DNA from: Confluentibacter lentus
GTDB taxonomy: Bacteria; Bacteroidota; Bacteroidia; Flavobacteriales; Flavobacteriaceae
Reading direction: 5' to 3'
Assembly (NCBI RefSeq): GCF_002806995.1
Contig: NZ_NIHE01000003.1
Span: forward strand, 124,001 to 188,000
DNA length: 64,000 nt
How positions within the stretch are numbered: the stretch's first letter is position 1; every line of letters starts with the position of its first letter. Below the pieces are notes generated by a model. That model worked only from the letters and a program-made list of their open reading frames with translations. It did no database searches and was not told the DNA's origin. Of the stretch, positions 1-8,072 are shown piece after piece. A program made the translations under genes and the position numbers.

Positions 1-395
1 AACTCTCTATACTGCCATTGGCCATTCTCGAAATAGTTACTTCTTACTTTTAAATTTTCAAAAGCAGCAAGAACTGTGAAACGCCCAATTCCTTTGCAAC
101 CATATTCTTTATTTATTTTAGAAAATGGTGTTTCAAAAGATTTATAATTATTTGAATTGAACCCGATACCATTATCTGTAATAATAATGCTATCTATGGT
201 TTTTAAATTATCAAAATTTGTTTGTTTTGGATAGTTGCCTCTAATGATTTTTACCTGAATTATTTTTTCTTCATTTGGTATGTCTGATTGTTGTAAACTT
301 ATAATTGAATTTACAACAGACTCCATCATAGGCAATAGAACATCATCAGCTGTTAAATCAACAGTTTCAACAATATTTTCGACAGGAACGATCAT
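1..395 (-). CDS. GHKL-type ATP-binding protein, 3' end cut by window edge
   Basis: Reading the minus strand from an ATG at 395 gives 131 open codons running off the left edge. The three N-terminal ATP-binding motifs of the GHKL fold (Hsp90, MutL, histidine-kinase type) are visible: an N-box with E25 and N29 (ESVVNS), a G1 box DNGIGF at residues 74-79, and a G2 box GCKGIGRF at 99-106. The GxxGIGRF form with an early N-box resembles the HATPase_c_3 proteins found in Hsp90/MORC-like and defence-associated ATPases rather than in sensor kinases. A stop lies just upstream of the ATG, which fixes the start. The C-terminal effector part is outside the window, so the role cannot be stated. The gene is more AT-rich than its neighbour hipA. 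Confidence 0.8.
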   Translation of the reverse strand, partial: MIVPVENIVETVDLTADDVLLPMMESVVNSIISLQQSDIPNEEKIIQVKIIRGNYPKQTNFDNLKTIDSIIITDNGIGFNSNNYKSFETPFSKINKEYGCKGIGRFTVLAAFENLKVRSNYFENGQWQYRE

Positions 396-501
396 TAATT
401 TATAGTTGGTTTAATATATTTAAAAAAAAATTTAGTAACGATAACGAATGTAGTTTATTTAAAGTAAAAAACCAATATGTAGTATAATAGTTATAAAATC
501 A

Positions 502-1815
502 CTATCCCAAACTCAACAAAGTCCGCTTTATAGAGTCCCTTAATTTAGCATTCACGTTTACTTCATCGGCATAATCATTCCAACGCTGCACGGTATTTTG
601 TATTTGCGAGATGATGTGTTCGGGCTTTTTTATGTTCATGGCTTTGGCAAAGCTTATTAAATCGTGTTTTTCAAAATCTTTGCGTTTTCCGTTTAGGCTT
701 AAGGCGTGTTGGCTTACCCACATACTTTCTGGCCTGTAGGCGTGGCAAACATCGTAGGCGGGTGCGAGTTCCCAATCGCCACCTTCTTTAAGTCTAAATG
801 CCGTGTTTTTGGTGTGGTCGTCACAATTTTTGGCTATTACATTAAATACCATTCTACGGTACATTTGTTCTGCCTGTGGGTAGGGCAAACGCAGTAACCG
901 CATGGTTTGGAATAACTGCTCGTAACTGTAACTGTTCACGTTATTAAAATCATAATGCTGCATGGCGCAAAACGTTTGTATGTGGTGTTTTACAGAGCCA
1001 TCTTCTCTGTCAAACCGTTTGGTCATAAAATGCGCCCTGCCGTTTTCTTCCAGTAATTCAGAGGGCATCATATCAATGCCACACGCTGTTGCCATGTTGT
1101 AATATGCCATTTCAACCCTGCCATAGCCTTTGCTTTCCCCAAATTGGGCATCGCTCACGCCATCCAATTTTATCATATAATGTTCAAAACCTTTGGGTGA
1201 ATTTGTTTGCCCAGAGCGTACTTGCCCCGTTTTTTTATTATAGGCAATAATGGCCTTGGGTCTGGCACCACCGGCAGAGGCTCCTATTTTTAAAATCTCC
1301 ATCATGGCTTGGTGTTCGTCTTTGCTCATATTGGCATCAAAGGTTTCCCTTTTGTCCAACATGCGCTGAGCGATACTTACCAAACTATTAATTTCTACAT
1401 CAAAGGTATTCTTGCTGGGCTTGAGTTGGGTGGGTTCAAACTCCAAGGCGCCCATACCTCGTGTGCCTATAAAACAGAGTTGCTCTATGGGGTTCATGCT
1501 GTTTTCTGGTCGCCCGTTTTGTGCCAACCACGTGTTTATTAATTGGTTTCCGTATTTATCGGGCAATACATCGGCCAACAAACCGGGCAAGCCTTTAAAG
1601 GTGTTGAATTCGCTATTTTTTGAAGGACGAAGTTCTGGAAATGAAAATATAGTTTGATTGGATTGAATGGGCATTTTAATGGGCGCCAAATCTATTTGCA
1701 GGTTTTTGAACTTTGGTTCGTACTCAAAACTGGCAAGACCTTGACTTTCGTCCCATGCCACGGCACCAACTACATGTCCCCAAATTTTCACGAAGGCTGT
1801 TTTTACGGTTACCAT
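502..1815 (-). CDS. hipA: HipA-family serine/threonine kinase toxin
   Basis: 437 residues, the usual HipA length. The N-terminal HipA_N region covers roughly residues 1-130 and the kinase-like HipA_C domain about 150-400. Visible motifs are the glycine-rich ATP loop GASAGGARPKA (178-188), KRFDR (266-270), a catalytic loop with D333 and N337 (DHTKN, matching the D and N of the E. coli HipA loop), and the metal-binding D355 in APAYDV. All key residues look intact, so an active kinase is expected. E. coli HipA phosphorylates the glutamyl-tRNA synthetase GltX; the target here is unknown. The start overlaps the end of hipB by 7 bases, so the two are translationally coupled in the order antitoxin then toxin. 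The gene looks GC-richer than the flanking DNA, which suggests transfer. Confidence 0.93.
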   Translation of the reverse strand: MVTVKTAFVKIWGHVVGAVAWDESQGLASFEYEPKFKNLQIDLAPIKMPIQSNQTIFSFPELRPSKNSEFNTFKGLPGLLADVLPDKYGNQLINTWLAQNGRPENSMNPIEQLCFIGTRGMGALEFEPTQLKPSKNTFDVEINSLVSIAQRMLDKRETFDANMSKDEHQAMMEILKIGASAGGARPKAIIAYNKKTGQVRSGQTNSPKGFEHYMIKLDGVSDAQFGESKGYGRVEMAYYNMATACGIDMMPSELLEENGRAHFMTKRFDREDGSVKHHIQTFCAMQHYDFNNVNSYSYEQLFQTMRLLRLPYPQAEQMYRRMVFNVIAKNCDDHTKNTAFRLKEGGDWELAPAYDVCHAYRPESMWVSQHALSLNGKRKDFEKHDLISFAKAMNIKKPEHIISQIQNTVQRWNDYADEVNVNAKLRDSIKRTLLSLG

Positions 1816-2156
1816 TCGCTTGTATTTTGGTTATCGGCATTGGTATTTGAACGGGCTCTTTGTCTTTTTTGTTTTTCTAGTTTAGCGAGTTCTAACGGAC
1901 TTATTTGTGTTTGGATTTTAAACACCTCAAAAACGTTTAGCAAGTCAAGTGCCCTTAAAATTTGCACCAATGAAATTAATGAAATAGGTTCGCCGTTTTC
2001 AATTTGGCTTAGGGTCCAACGATTGATGCCTGCGATTTCGGCAATTTTTGTTTGGGTCTTATTTTGGTTTAAGCGTTGTTGCTTTATGTAATTTCCAATA
2101 ACAGCTATGATGGCTTTATCACTCATTGATAACCATGATGTGTTGGTATTTTCCAT
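1809..2156 (-). CDS. hipB: HipB-like XRE-family antitoxin and repressor
   Basis: 115 residues with an XRE/Cro-type helix-turn-helix at about 21-75 (ending QIENGEPISLISLVQIL, the usual recognition and fourth-helix pattern). The C-terminal third is basic then polar (KLEKQKRQRARSNTN), as in HipB tails that contact HipA. It sits directly upstream of and overlaps hipA. By family knowledge it neutralises HipA and, with it, represses the hipBA promoter. The region upstream of its ATG holds three palindromes of identical architecture that are likely its binding sites (entries at 2183, 2236 and 2277). Confidence 0.9.
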   Translation of the reverse strand: MENTNTSWLSMSDKAIIAVIGNYIKQQRLNQNKTQTKIAEIAGINRWTLSQIENGEPISLISLVQILRALDLLNVFEVFKIQTQISPLELAKLEKQKRQRARSNTNADNQNTSEW

Positions 2157-2182
2157 CTTTAATGATTTTATTTATATTTAAT

Positions 2183-2198
2183 GTTAGTTTTTACTAAC
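2183..2198 (-). promoter_or_regulatory. hipBA operator-like palindrome O1
   Basis: GTTAGT-TTTT-ACTAAC, a perfect 6-bp inverted repeat with a 4-bp spacer, 27 bases upstream of the hipB start. It lies immediately downstream of the probable -7 element, so it should cover the transcription start. The same 6-4-6 layout recurs twice upstream. Assignment to HipB is inferred from position and repetition. Confidence 0.65.
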
Positions 2199-2199
2199 G

Positions 2200-2207
2200 C
2201 AAATATA
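2200..2207 (-). promoter_or_regulatory. Probable hipBA -7 element (TATATTTG)
   Basis: On the minus strand this reads TATATTTG, an exact match to the Bacteroidota -7 consensus TAnnTTTG. The predicted transcription start falls near 2193, inside palindrome O1, giving a leader of about 37 bases. No good -33 TTG was seen at the expected distance, which fits a regulated promoter but lowers confidence. Confidence 0.5.
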
Positions 2208-2235
2208 TGAAATATTTTTTATAAACGACATATAT

Positions 2236-2251
2236 GTTGGTAAATACTAAC
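2236..2251 (-). promoter_or_regulatory. hipBA operator-like palindrome O2
   Basis: GTTGGT-AAAT-ACTAAC, the same 16-bp 6-4-6 layout as O1 with one arm mismatch and an identical ACTAAC right arm. It begins 53 bp from O1, close to five helical turns, so dimers bound at both could sit on the same DNA face. Confidence 0.6.
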
Positions 2252-2276
2252 TTTATATATTTAAATTGTATTTAAT

Positions 2277-2292
2277 GTTTGCAAAAACTAAC
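2277..2292 (-). promoter_or_regulatory. hipBA operator-like palindrome O3, degenerate
   Basis: GTTTGC-AAAA-ACTAAC keeps the conserved ACTAAC right half and the 16-bp spacing, but its left arm is poorly matched. It begins 41 bp beyond O2, about four helical turns. A degenerate distal site is common in autoregulated toxin-antitoxin promoters. Confidence 0.45.
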
Positions 2293-2373
2293 AAATAATT
2301 ATTTAAAATATAGAATTAAAAAATGAAAATGAGAATTCATCGCTTAAAATGAAAGACTAAACCACTAAGATAT

Positions 2374-3363
2374 TTATTTGTTTCGGTTTAATACGCTTAT
2401 AACCAATCGTTTTACGGTTTCCATTTCTTCAGGTTTACTAGCGGCAATTAAAAGGGTTAAGCTGGCTAATGTATTATTGCTGATGATAGGTTGTTGCTAT
2501 TGGTTAAACAACATATTATTTTGTTGTAAAAACTTTAGAAAACAGGCTGCCGCAATGCGTTTATTACCATCTACAAACGAATGGTTTTTAACTATTAAAT
2601 ATAACAGCATGGTTGCTTTTTCCTCTAGTGATTCATAAAAATCATTGGTATCAAACCCTTTCTGTATTTGAGCTACAGAACTTTGAAAGCTTTTGTCTTT
2701 TTCTTTTCCAAATACAGATGAATCAAATTCCTTTAGCATTTGGTTTATGAGACTTTTATAATCGTCTAAACTTGGATAAACAGCCTCTCTTTTTGTTAAG
2801 CCTTTGGCATCTAATTGCTCATGGTCGTAATCGTCCAATAAGCTCAAGCCTTTGGCAAAAGTAGTAAGCCATTGGTTGTCTGCTGTTTTTTCCTCAATGG
2901 CTCTGCTTAAAATCTGAATACCATTTTTAAGCACTAATACTTCTTGTTCTTTTTGGGCTAAACGGTTTTCGTTAATGGCATAACCTTTAACTAAATATTC
3001 TTTTAGAATACTATTTGCCCATATTCTAAATTGTGTGCCTTGCTTGGAATTAACACGATAACCAACTGAGATAATCATATCTAAGTTATAATGGTCTATG
3101 TTTCTATTGACCATGCGGCTGCCTTCTTGACGAACTATCCGGAATTTCCGGATAGTTGAATCAATACTTAGTTCACCGGTATTGTAAATGTTTTGAATAT
3201 GCTCATTAATAGTTCGTAAATCTTTATCAAAAAGAGTTGCCATTTGAACTTGAGATAACCAAATAGTATCAGCTTGCATCGTAATCTGCAATTGACTTGT
3301 GCCATCTTTTGCTTGATATATCAATATTTGATTTTCTTCGCTCATAACTTTTAATGATGCCAT
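2374..3363 (-). pseudogene. RhuM-Fic family protein with in-frame amber codon near the C-terminus
   Basis: The first open part runs 3363 to a TAG at 2497-2499 (288 residues). An N-terminal RhuM/KilA-N-like region (about 10-130, including IWLSQVQMATLFD) is followed by a Fic/DOC-like domain with the core motif HSFVDGNKR at 261-269. Past the TAG the same frame continues for 40 codons to a TAA at 2374. That tail includes NNTLASLTLLIAASKPEE and then VKRLVISVLN, which closely resembles the usual C-terminus of RhuM-Fic proteins (about 330 residues). The gene is therefore interrupted by one nonsense codon, or the stop is read through. TAG ends other genes here (hipA, the DUF4212 gene), so global recoding is unlikely. 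It begins 5 bases after the oxidoreductase gene and may share its transcript. The family's function is poorly known; it often sits near restriction or toxin loci. Confidence 0.8.
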
Positions 3364-3368
3364 TTTTG

Positions 3369-4277
3369 TTAATTAACAACCAAAACATTCTTCCCTCTAG
3401 AACGCCCTTCGTGTTGGTATTTTAAAGCGTCTTTGGCTTCGGTGAGTTTGAATTGTTTGTCAATAAATATTTTTACGTGGTTTTGCTCTATGAGGTTAAC
3501 AATGGTTTTTAATTGATCGGGATTGGAATGAAATAAAAAGTTAGTCGCATTGACAGCATGTTTTTGTGCTAAGTCTTCAGAAGGCTTTGCGGTAATGGAT
3601 ACATAATTGCCACCTTTTTTAAGTAGGGGAATGGTTTGTTCTGAACTCGCCATACTATCGAACACGGCATCAAAGTCGGGAGTGATTTTAGAAAAATCCG
3701 CTGTTTTATAATCAATAATAGCATCAACTCCAACGGATTTTAAAAACGCCTCATTTTTTGTAGAAGCTAAGCCCACCACATGCGCGCCTTTCCATTTAGC
3801 GAATTGCACAGCAAACAACCCAACGCCACCAGCCGCCGCTTGAACTACTATTTTTTGTCCTCTTTGTAGATTTAATTTATCAAATAATCCCTGCCAAGCT
3901 GTTAATGCTGCCAACGGCACGGCTGCGGCTTCTTCAAAACTCAGGTTTTTAGGCTTTAGTGCTAGATATTTGGTTTCGGTTGCCACGTATTCAGCAAAGG
4001 CGCCTTGTTTTGCCCATTCCAACGAGCCAATTATTTCATCACCGATTTTAAAACCAGTGACATCAGTGCCGACAGCTTCAATAATTCCAGAAATATCAGT
4101 ACCAACCGTATAAGGCATTTCAAAATACCCATAAACGGTACTTTTCCAATCCACCGGATTGATACCGCAGGCTTTTACTTTTATTAAAACTTGATTTGGT
4201 TTTATTTCTGGTTTTGGAAGTTCTTCGATGTTTACATTATCTATCGTTCCTTTTTCGTGTATTCTTATGGCTTTCAT
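3369..4277 (-). CDS. NADP-dependent medium-chain oxidoreductase, quinone-reductase type
   Basis: 302 residues. An N-terminal GroES-like fold (about 1-115) is followed by a Rossmann domain with the nucleotide motif AAAGGVGLFAVQFAK at 147-161, as in zinc-free quinone oxidoreductases of the MDR superfamily. The catalytic and structural zinc ligands of classical alcohol dehydrogenases are absent. It probably reduces quinones or enones with NADPH in the cytoplasm; the substrate is not readable from sequence. The 3' end lies 5 bases from the RhuM-Fic start. Upstream lies low-complexity DNA, and the lipoprotein genes on the same strand are probably a separate unit. Confidence 0.87.
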   Translation of the reverse strand: MKAIRIHEKGTIDNVNIEELPKPEIKPNQVLIKVKACGINPVDWKSTVYGYFEMPYTVGTDISGIIEAVGTDVTGFKIGDEIIGSLEWAKQGAFAEYVATETKYLALKPKNLSFEEAAAVPLAALTAWQGLFDKLNLQRGQKIVVQAAAGGVGLFAVQFAKWKGAHVVGLASTKNEAFLKSVGVDAIIDYKTADFSKITPDFDAVFDSMASSEQTIPLLKKGGNYVSITAKPSEDLAQKHAVNATNFLFHSNPDQLKTIVNLIEQNHVKIFIDKQFKLTEAKDALKYQHEGRSRGKNVLVVN

Positions 4278-4283
4278 TTTTAT

Positions 4284-4345
4284 TTAGAGTTGTGAGTTAT
4301 GGGTTATGGGTTTTGGATTTTGAGTTTTGGGCTTTGGATTTTCGG
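4284..4345. repeat. Low-complexity TTTTGGRTT-like intergenic repeat
   Basis: A degenerate run of short G/T words on the plus strand (two GTTATGG units, then variants of GTTTTGG, ATTTTGAG and CTTTGG) fills the gap between a lipoprotein gene and the oxidoreductase. No reading frame or stable hairpin was seen. Similar simple intergenic filler occurs elsewhere in the window (10051, 15341). Confidence 0.5.
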
Positions 4346-4356
4346 TTGTGAGGGTT

Positions 4357-4830
4357 TTATTTAGGGCACTTGGTCTTAGATAATGGCATGGTAGAAGTAA
4401 ACGTCACATGATCTGTGTTGACAAAACAGATACCGTCTTCATCCATCGGCCCGTAACCTTCAATAAGTTGATGGTTAACCATCTTAAAAATAACCTCGCG
4501 TTTGCTGGTCACGCCTTCCGATTGAAAAGTATAATCACCTAAAACAATGTCATCTATTAACACGCCTTCAAACGTACCCATGTTGGCATCTTTTTCGGCT
4601 AGGTGGTAATTTAGATGTCCTTTAATAAAGCTATTATTATTGTCAGTTACTTCAAATAGTATTGAACTGTTATTTCCATTGTAGGTATAGCAACCGATTT
4701 CCAATAGTCCTTCGGAACTATGACTTTCAATGATTTCAATAGGTTCTGTAGTTTTAATGGTTTCTTCCGATTTGTTTTTACAACTAACGAAAGCAAGGAT
4801 GAGAGCTAACAGAATGATTTTCTTTTTCAT
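4357..4830 (-). CDS. Small lipoprotein of unknown function
   Basis: 157 residues. The N-terminus is a lipoprotein signal peptide: a KKK charged start, a hydrophobic stretch and a lipobox ending at C17 (FVSC), followed by a charged linker. The mature part is acidic with predicted beta character and few cysteines. I do not recognise a domain. It begins 10 bases after the end of the META-domain lipoprotein gene, so the two are very likely co-transcribed and may act together at the envelope. Confidence 0.8.
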   Translation of the reverse strand: MKKKIILLALILAFVSCKNKSEETIKTTEPIEIIESHSSEGLLEIGCYTYNGNNSSILFEVTDNNNSFIKGHLNYHLAEKDANMGTFEGVLIDDIVLGDYTFQSEGVTSKREVIFKMVNHQLIEGYGPMDEDGICFVNTDHVTFTSTMPLSKTKCPK

Positions 4831-4840
4831 TTTTATAAAT

Positions 4841-5263
4841 TTAATTTACTTTTTTGAATCGCATCATGGCAACATCATCCAGCATGAACACGAGATTACC
4901 TTGTTCATCAAAACTATATGCGTTTATTTTTTTCATGGTGCTTAAAAACGTTTGTTCTCCTTCACCACAATACATCATAGTCGTTGGTCCTGGGTCGCCA
5001 AAGGAAATTTTATTTCCGTTTAAGGTGTATTCTGCTCTATAGCCTTTACAACTGGCGTTTCCTTCCACATGCTTGGTGATTTTGTTAAAGGTGATTTGCG
5101 GGCTTTTATCTGGGTACAAGCCGCTAAAGGTGATCCGTGGCCCAGAAATATAATCCAATTCCCATGTGGTATTGTATAAATTATCAGCCATTGTGTTGGT
5201 TGATTTGCATGCGTTTAAGCATACTATTATAATAAAAACGGCAAGGATTTTTAATGGTTTCAT
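4841..5263 (-). CDS. META-domain lipoprotein (HslJ-like)
   Basis: 140 residues with a lipobox ending at C19 (LNAC). The rest matches the META/HslJ fold: an early NTTWELDYISG strand, then NASCKGYRAEYTLNGNKISF, then GPTTMMYCGEGEQTFLSTM, and a closing strand LVFMLDDVAMMRFKKV. The cysteine pair in the NASCKGY and MYCGEGE segments is typical of the family. In E. coli HslJ is heat-induced and linked to novobiocin resistance, but META proteins have no common biochemical role. First gene of a two-gene lipoprotein unit. Confidence 0.85.
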   Translation of the reverse strand: MKPLKILAVFIIIVCLNACKSTNTMADNLYNTTWELDYISGPRITFSGLYPDKSPQITFNKITKHVEGNASCKGYRAEYTLNGNKISFGDPGPTTMMYCGEGEQTFLSTMKKINAYSFDEQGNLVFMLDDVAMMRFKKVN

Positions 5264-5366
5264 ATTTTATGGATTTAGGATTATTGGCTAGAGCTAATTT
5301 AGTTTTTTAATATGAAAAAGGAGCAGAGCCGAATAATAATTGCCTACCAATTTATTAACAGAAGCA

Positions 5367-5398
5367 AAAAAGACCCTGCTTTAATGCAAGGTCTTTTT
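5367..5398 (-). terminator. Intrinsic terminator after the outer-membrane protein gene
   Basis: AAAAAGACC at 5367-5375 pairs with GGTCTTTTT at 5390-5398, and the stem extends inward through TGC/GCA after one mismatch. The A-run becomes the U-run on the minus-strand transcript, 4 bases after the stop of the gene ending at 5403. Confidence 0.75.
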
Positions 5399-5402
5399 AG
5401 AA

Positions 5403-6263
5403 TTAATGTTTGTGATGCGCGGGTTCCCAGATAAGTCTTAAAAACGTACTGAATCGTTCGTTTTCCCTTGCCACGGGAATACCAGTTACAATACCTACCA
5501 ATAGATTATCTGTAATTCCCAATCGCATTTGCGGTCGCATGGTCATATCAAAATCGCCCGAATCTAAGGTTTTATTAAATTCAATACCGATAAAATTCCT
5601 AGTTCCCGGAATCATGTAATGGATATTGCTATTGATGTCATAGGTTGTATGGAACGATTTCGTTAAAAAGTTCTGTTCTATCATGGGACCCGTGTAAATA
5701 AGAGAATGGAAATTATTGCCCCAACGCTTGGCAACTACCAAAAATGGATTGTAGATATTCCCCGTAATTAATGGTTTTCCAAAATCCCTAAAACTGGAGA
5801 GCTCAAACTCATTAATATACCCAATGGCCATGGATGTTGCGATTTTTTCATTAACAAAAAACGACCATTGTGCGGCAATTTTAATGCTGTTTAATTGATT
5901 GGAGGGAATGGCATCTCTTGGTGTGCCATTTATAGGGGAATAAAAGGTGAATGGTAACTCGACTTCCAAACCTAATCGGTCGGCAGGTGCCCATTCATAT
6001 TCGATAAGGGCTTCATAAGAATCGAAGGTCTGGTTATCTGTTAATCCAAAACCCAAGTTCCATTCTCTTTCACCTTTTCTGGCACCTAAATCCCTAATCA
6101 AATCTATATATAAAGGTTCTGCGTGCAATAATTTAATAGGTTCTTTGGCGTTTTCAGTTTCTTGGATATATATACTATCTAGTATGGCATCATTGTCTTG
6201 AGCAAACGCATAAGTTACTGGCATTAATAATAGTATGAATGCCCATTTATTTTTGAAATTCAT
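5403..6263 (-). CDS. Putative outer-membrane beta-barrel protein (HAEPLYIDL family)
   Basis: 286 residues with a signal peptide (cleavage probably near TYAFAQ, residue 22). After a conserved motif KLLHAEPLYIDLIRDLGARKG the protein shows alternating hydrophobic strands, aromatic residues and a C-terminal aromatic-rich strand, as expected for a porin-like barrel. I recall this family as widespread in Flavobacteriia, usually labelled only transporter and sometimes misnamed phosphoribosylformylglycinamidine synthase. Nothing here supports the purine enzyme. It follows the His-rich small protein gene by 80 bases and is closed by a terminator, so the two probably form one unit. Confidence 0.75.
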   Translation of the reverse strand: MNFKNKWAFILLLMPVTYAFAQDNDAILDSIYIQETENAKEPIKLLHAEPLYIDLIRDLGARKGEREWNLGFGLTDNQTFDSYEALIEYEWAPADRLGLEVELPFTFYSPINGTPRDAIPSNQLNSIKIAAQWSFFVNEKIATSMAIGYINEFELSSFRDFGKPLITGNIYNPFLVVAKRWGNNFHSLIYTGPMIEQNFLTKSFHTTYDINSNIHYMIPGTRNFIGIEFNKTLDSGDFDMTMRPQMRLGITDNLLVGIVTGIPVARENERFSTFLRLIWEPAHHKH

Positions 6264-6343
6264 TTGTAGGTTATTTTTTTGAATTAATAGTTTTTCTAAC
6301 TCTTATAAAAGGATAGAAGTGTTTTTAAGAATAAACTAATAAA

Positions 6344-6730
6344 TCAAACTTCGGGCGGTGGATTGTTAATTTGGTGATGTCCAACAGATATATGGCTGTT
6401 GGGATGGTGGCATATCTGTTTAAGAACATTCAAAATAGGCTCCCTATTGTTTTCCTCTGAAACGGTTGTAGGAATAAAATCTATTTTAAAATGGCCTTTT
6501 TTTGTATGGTTTTCGGTATCGGGGTCATCGTGCTCTTCAATAGCATTCTCAAAGCCCAAAACTTGTTCCACAACAATTTCCACAATACTTTCTTGGTCGT
6601 TGAATGATAAATCTTCAGGAATGTGGTTTGGGAAAGCATCCACAGTATCAACACTCATATTAAGAAAATACAATCCCATGAATCCCCAAAGGAATCTAAC
6701 GGCTATGCTATGTCTTATGTGTTGAAACAT
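6344..6730 (-). CDS. His-rich small membrane-anchored protein, unknown
   Basis: 128 residues with one hydrophobic N-terminal segment (about 11-26), then an acidic middle (EDLSFNDQESIVEIVVEQVLG) and a histidine-rich C-terminal third containing CHHPNSH and VGHHQ. No known domain is recognised. The His clusters suggest metal binding, but that is inference. It precedes the HAEPLYIDL-type barrel gene on the same strand, which hints at a small envelope system. Confidence 0.65.
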   Translation of the reverse strand: MFQHIRHSIAVRFLWGFMGLYFLNMSVDTVDAFPNHIPEDLSFNDQESIVEIVVEQVLGFENAIEEHDDPDTENHTKKGHFKIDFIPTTVSEENNREPILNVLKQICHHPNSHISVGHHQINNPPPEV

Positions 6731-6797
6731 GCTGCAAAACTAACGCTATTATAATAAAATTATTTTTAAAGTCATTATAAAAAGAGTTTTTACAAGA

Positions 6798-7886
6798 TTA
6801 TTGTTTAATCCTGTCAACTACTTTTAGAAATAGATTATAAAAAAACGTGTTGGTTTTTGCATAGTAAAATGAAATAACCACTGTCACCAGAATAAAAGCC
6901 AACGCACCAAGAACAGCCTGATAAGGATCTAGGGCTTTGTAGTAGAAATGCTTAAGTCCGATACCTGTATAACTTCCAAAAATAATGATGAAATGAAACG
7001 TGTAAATGGATAATGTTTTTTCACCAATTCTGGTAATGATAGAGCGTTTAAAAAAATGCTCAAACGTGTAAAACAAACCGAAAAGCACCAGCACATCGCC
7101 CAAACGGGAGAATAAATAATTATAATCTGCCGCAGCATTAAAAAGTGTCTCCCCTGTTAAACGGCCTATTTTATGAAGAATGATGGAGGATTTAAATATG
7201 AGTAATAAACCAACTGTAAAAAATGTAATAATGGTCAGCACTTTAAAGGCGCGCCTATGTACATGTCTGAAAAAAACAGTTGCAAAAAATGCACCAAAAG
7301 CCGTATAGCCAAACCATGGTATGATGGTAAAAACGGAGCCGTTTTCTTTAGTGATATAGTTTGCAAAAAATAAAGGAGTGTCAGGCAATAAAATGGTTCT
7401 GTATAAAGGTTCCGTTACAAAAATAACACAGCCTATAATAACCAATACAATAGATAAAATATAGGTATTTGCTTTAAACACATAATATAAACCTACCATA
7501 AGGATGAGTGATAAACCAATGCATTGTAAAACATCAATGACTAAAAAGTAGGTGTAAAATTTTCCTTGAAACCATCCATAAAAATCGACACGTAATGTAT
7601 ATCCAATAAATAATAGCAATAAACCCCTATAAAGTCCTTTGCGGATTCGTGCTTTATCGCTGCCCTTTTCTTTGGCTTTTAGCAATAAATACATAAAAAC
7701 GAGTCCGGAAATAGTGAAAAAAGTTGGAGCCGTAACGCCTCTAAAATACGACCAGATATTAAAAAATATATTTGTGGTATCTCTATAAATGGGGTCTAAA
7801 AGCGTATCAATAAAATGCCCCTGTAACATCATTAATATGGCAAAAGCTCTTACGGCATCAATAAAATAAAGACGATTAGAATGCAA
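6798..7886 (-). CDS. DUF1624-type membrane acyltransferase
   Basis: 362 residues with about ten hydrophobic segments. The N-terminus (YFIDAVRAFAILMMLQGHFID) and the following GVTAPTFFTISGLVF are typical of the DUF1624 / heparan-alpha-glucosaminide N-acetyltransferase-like family, which transfers acyl groups across the inner membrane. H23 of QGHF is a likely catalytic histidine. The start is a TTG at 7886; no in-frame ATG exists before the motif. The gene is divergent from the DUF4212/symporter operon. The acceptor is unknown, with surface glycan or lipid as likely options. Confidence 0.8.
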   Translation of the reverse strand: MHSNRLYFIDAVRAFAILMMLQGHFIDTLLDPIYRDTTNIFFNIWSYFRGVTAPTFFTISGLVFMYLLLKAKEKGSDKARIRKGLYRGLLLLFIGYTLRVDFYGWFQGKFYTYFLVIDVLQCIGLSLILMVGLYYVFKANTYILSIVLVIIGCVIFVTEPLYRTILLPDTPLFFANYITKENGSVFTIIPWFGYTAFGAFFATVFFRHVHRRAFKVLTIITFFTVGLLLIFKSSIILHKIGRLTGETLFNAAADYNYLFSRLGDVLVLFGLFYTFEHFFKRSIITRIGEKTLSIYTFHFIIIFGSYTGIGLKHFYYKALDPYQAVLGALAFILVTVVISFYYAKTNTFFYNLFLKVVDRIKQ

Positions 7887-8021
7887 CAGGTTCAGGTTAT
7901 GGTTTGACTGGTATAAAGATAGTTTTAAAAATTATTTGTAGCAAAATTATAATTTACTGATTTTTAACAGATATTCCAATTTGTTAATGATTGTTCTTTC
8001 TTAACTAAAGAGCTTGACTTC

Positions 8022-8050
8022 TTGCATGAACAATTTAATTTATATATTAG
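8022..8050 (+). promoter_or_regulatory. Probable promoter of the DUF4212-symporter-acs unit
   Basis: TTG at 8022-8024 and TATATTAG at 8043-8050, separated by 18 bases, resemble the Bacteroidota -33 and -7 elements. The -7 has one mismatch to TAnnTTTG. Transcription would start about 15-20 bases before the ATG at 8073. Confidence 0.4.
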
Positions 8051-8072
8051 TGGACTAAAACTAAACTAGAAT

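Noticed and set aside
2497-3363. Genome-wide TAG recoding to explain the RhuM-Fic stop
   Set aside because: TAG ends other intact genes here, such as hipA and the DUF4212 gene, so recoding is unlikely.
5403-6263. Phosphoribosylformylglycinamidine synthase for the HAEPLYIDL protein
   Set aside because: The protein has a signal peptide and barrel-like strands and none of the PurL ATP-binding or glutaminase motifs.
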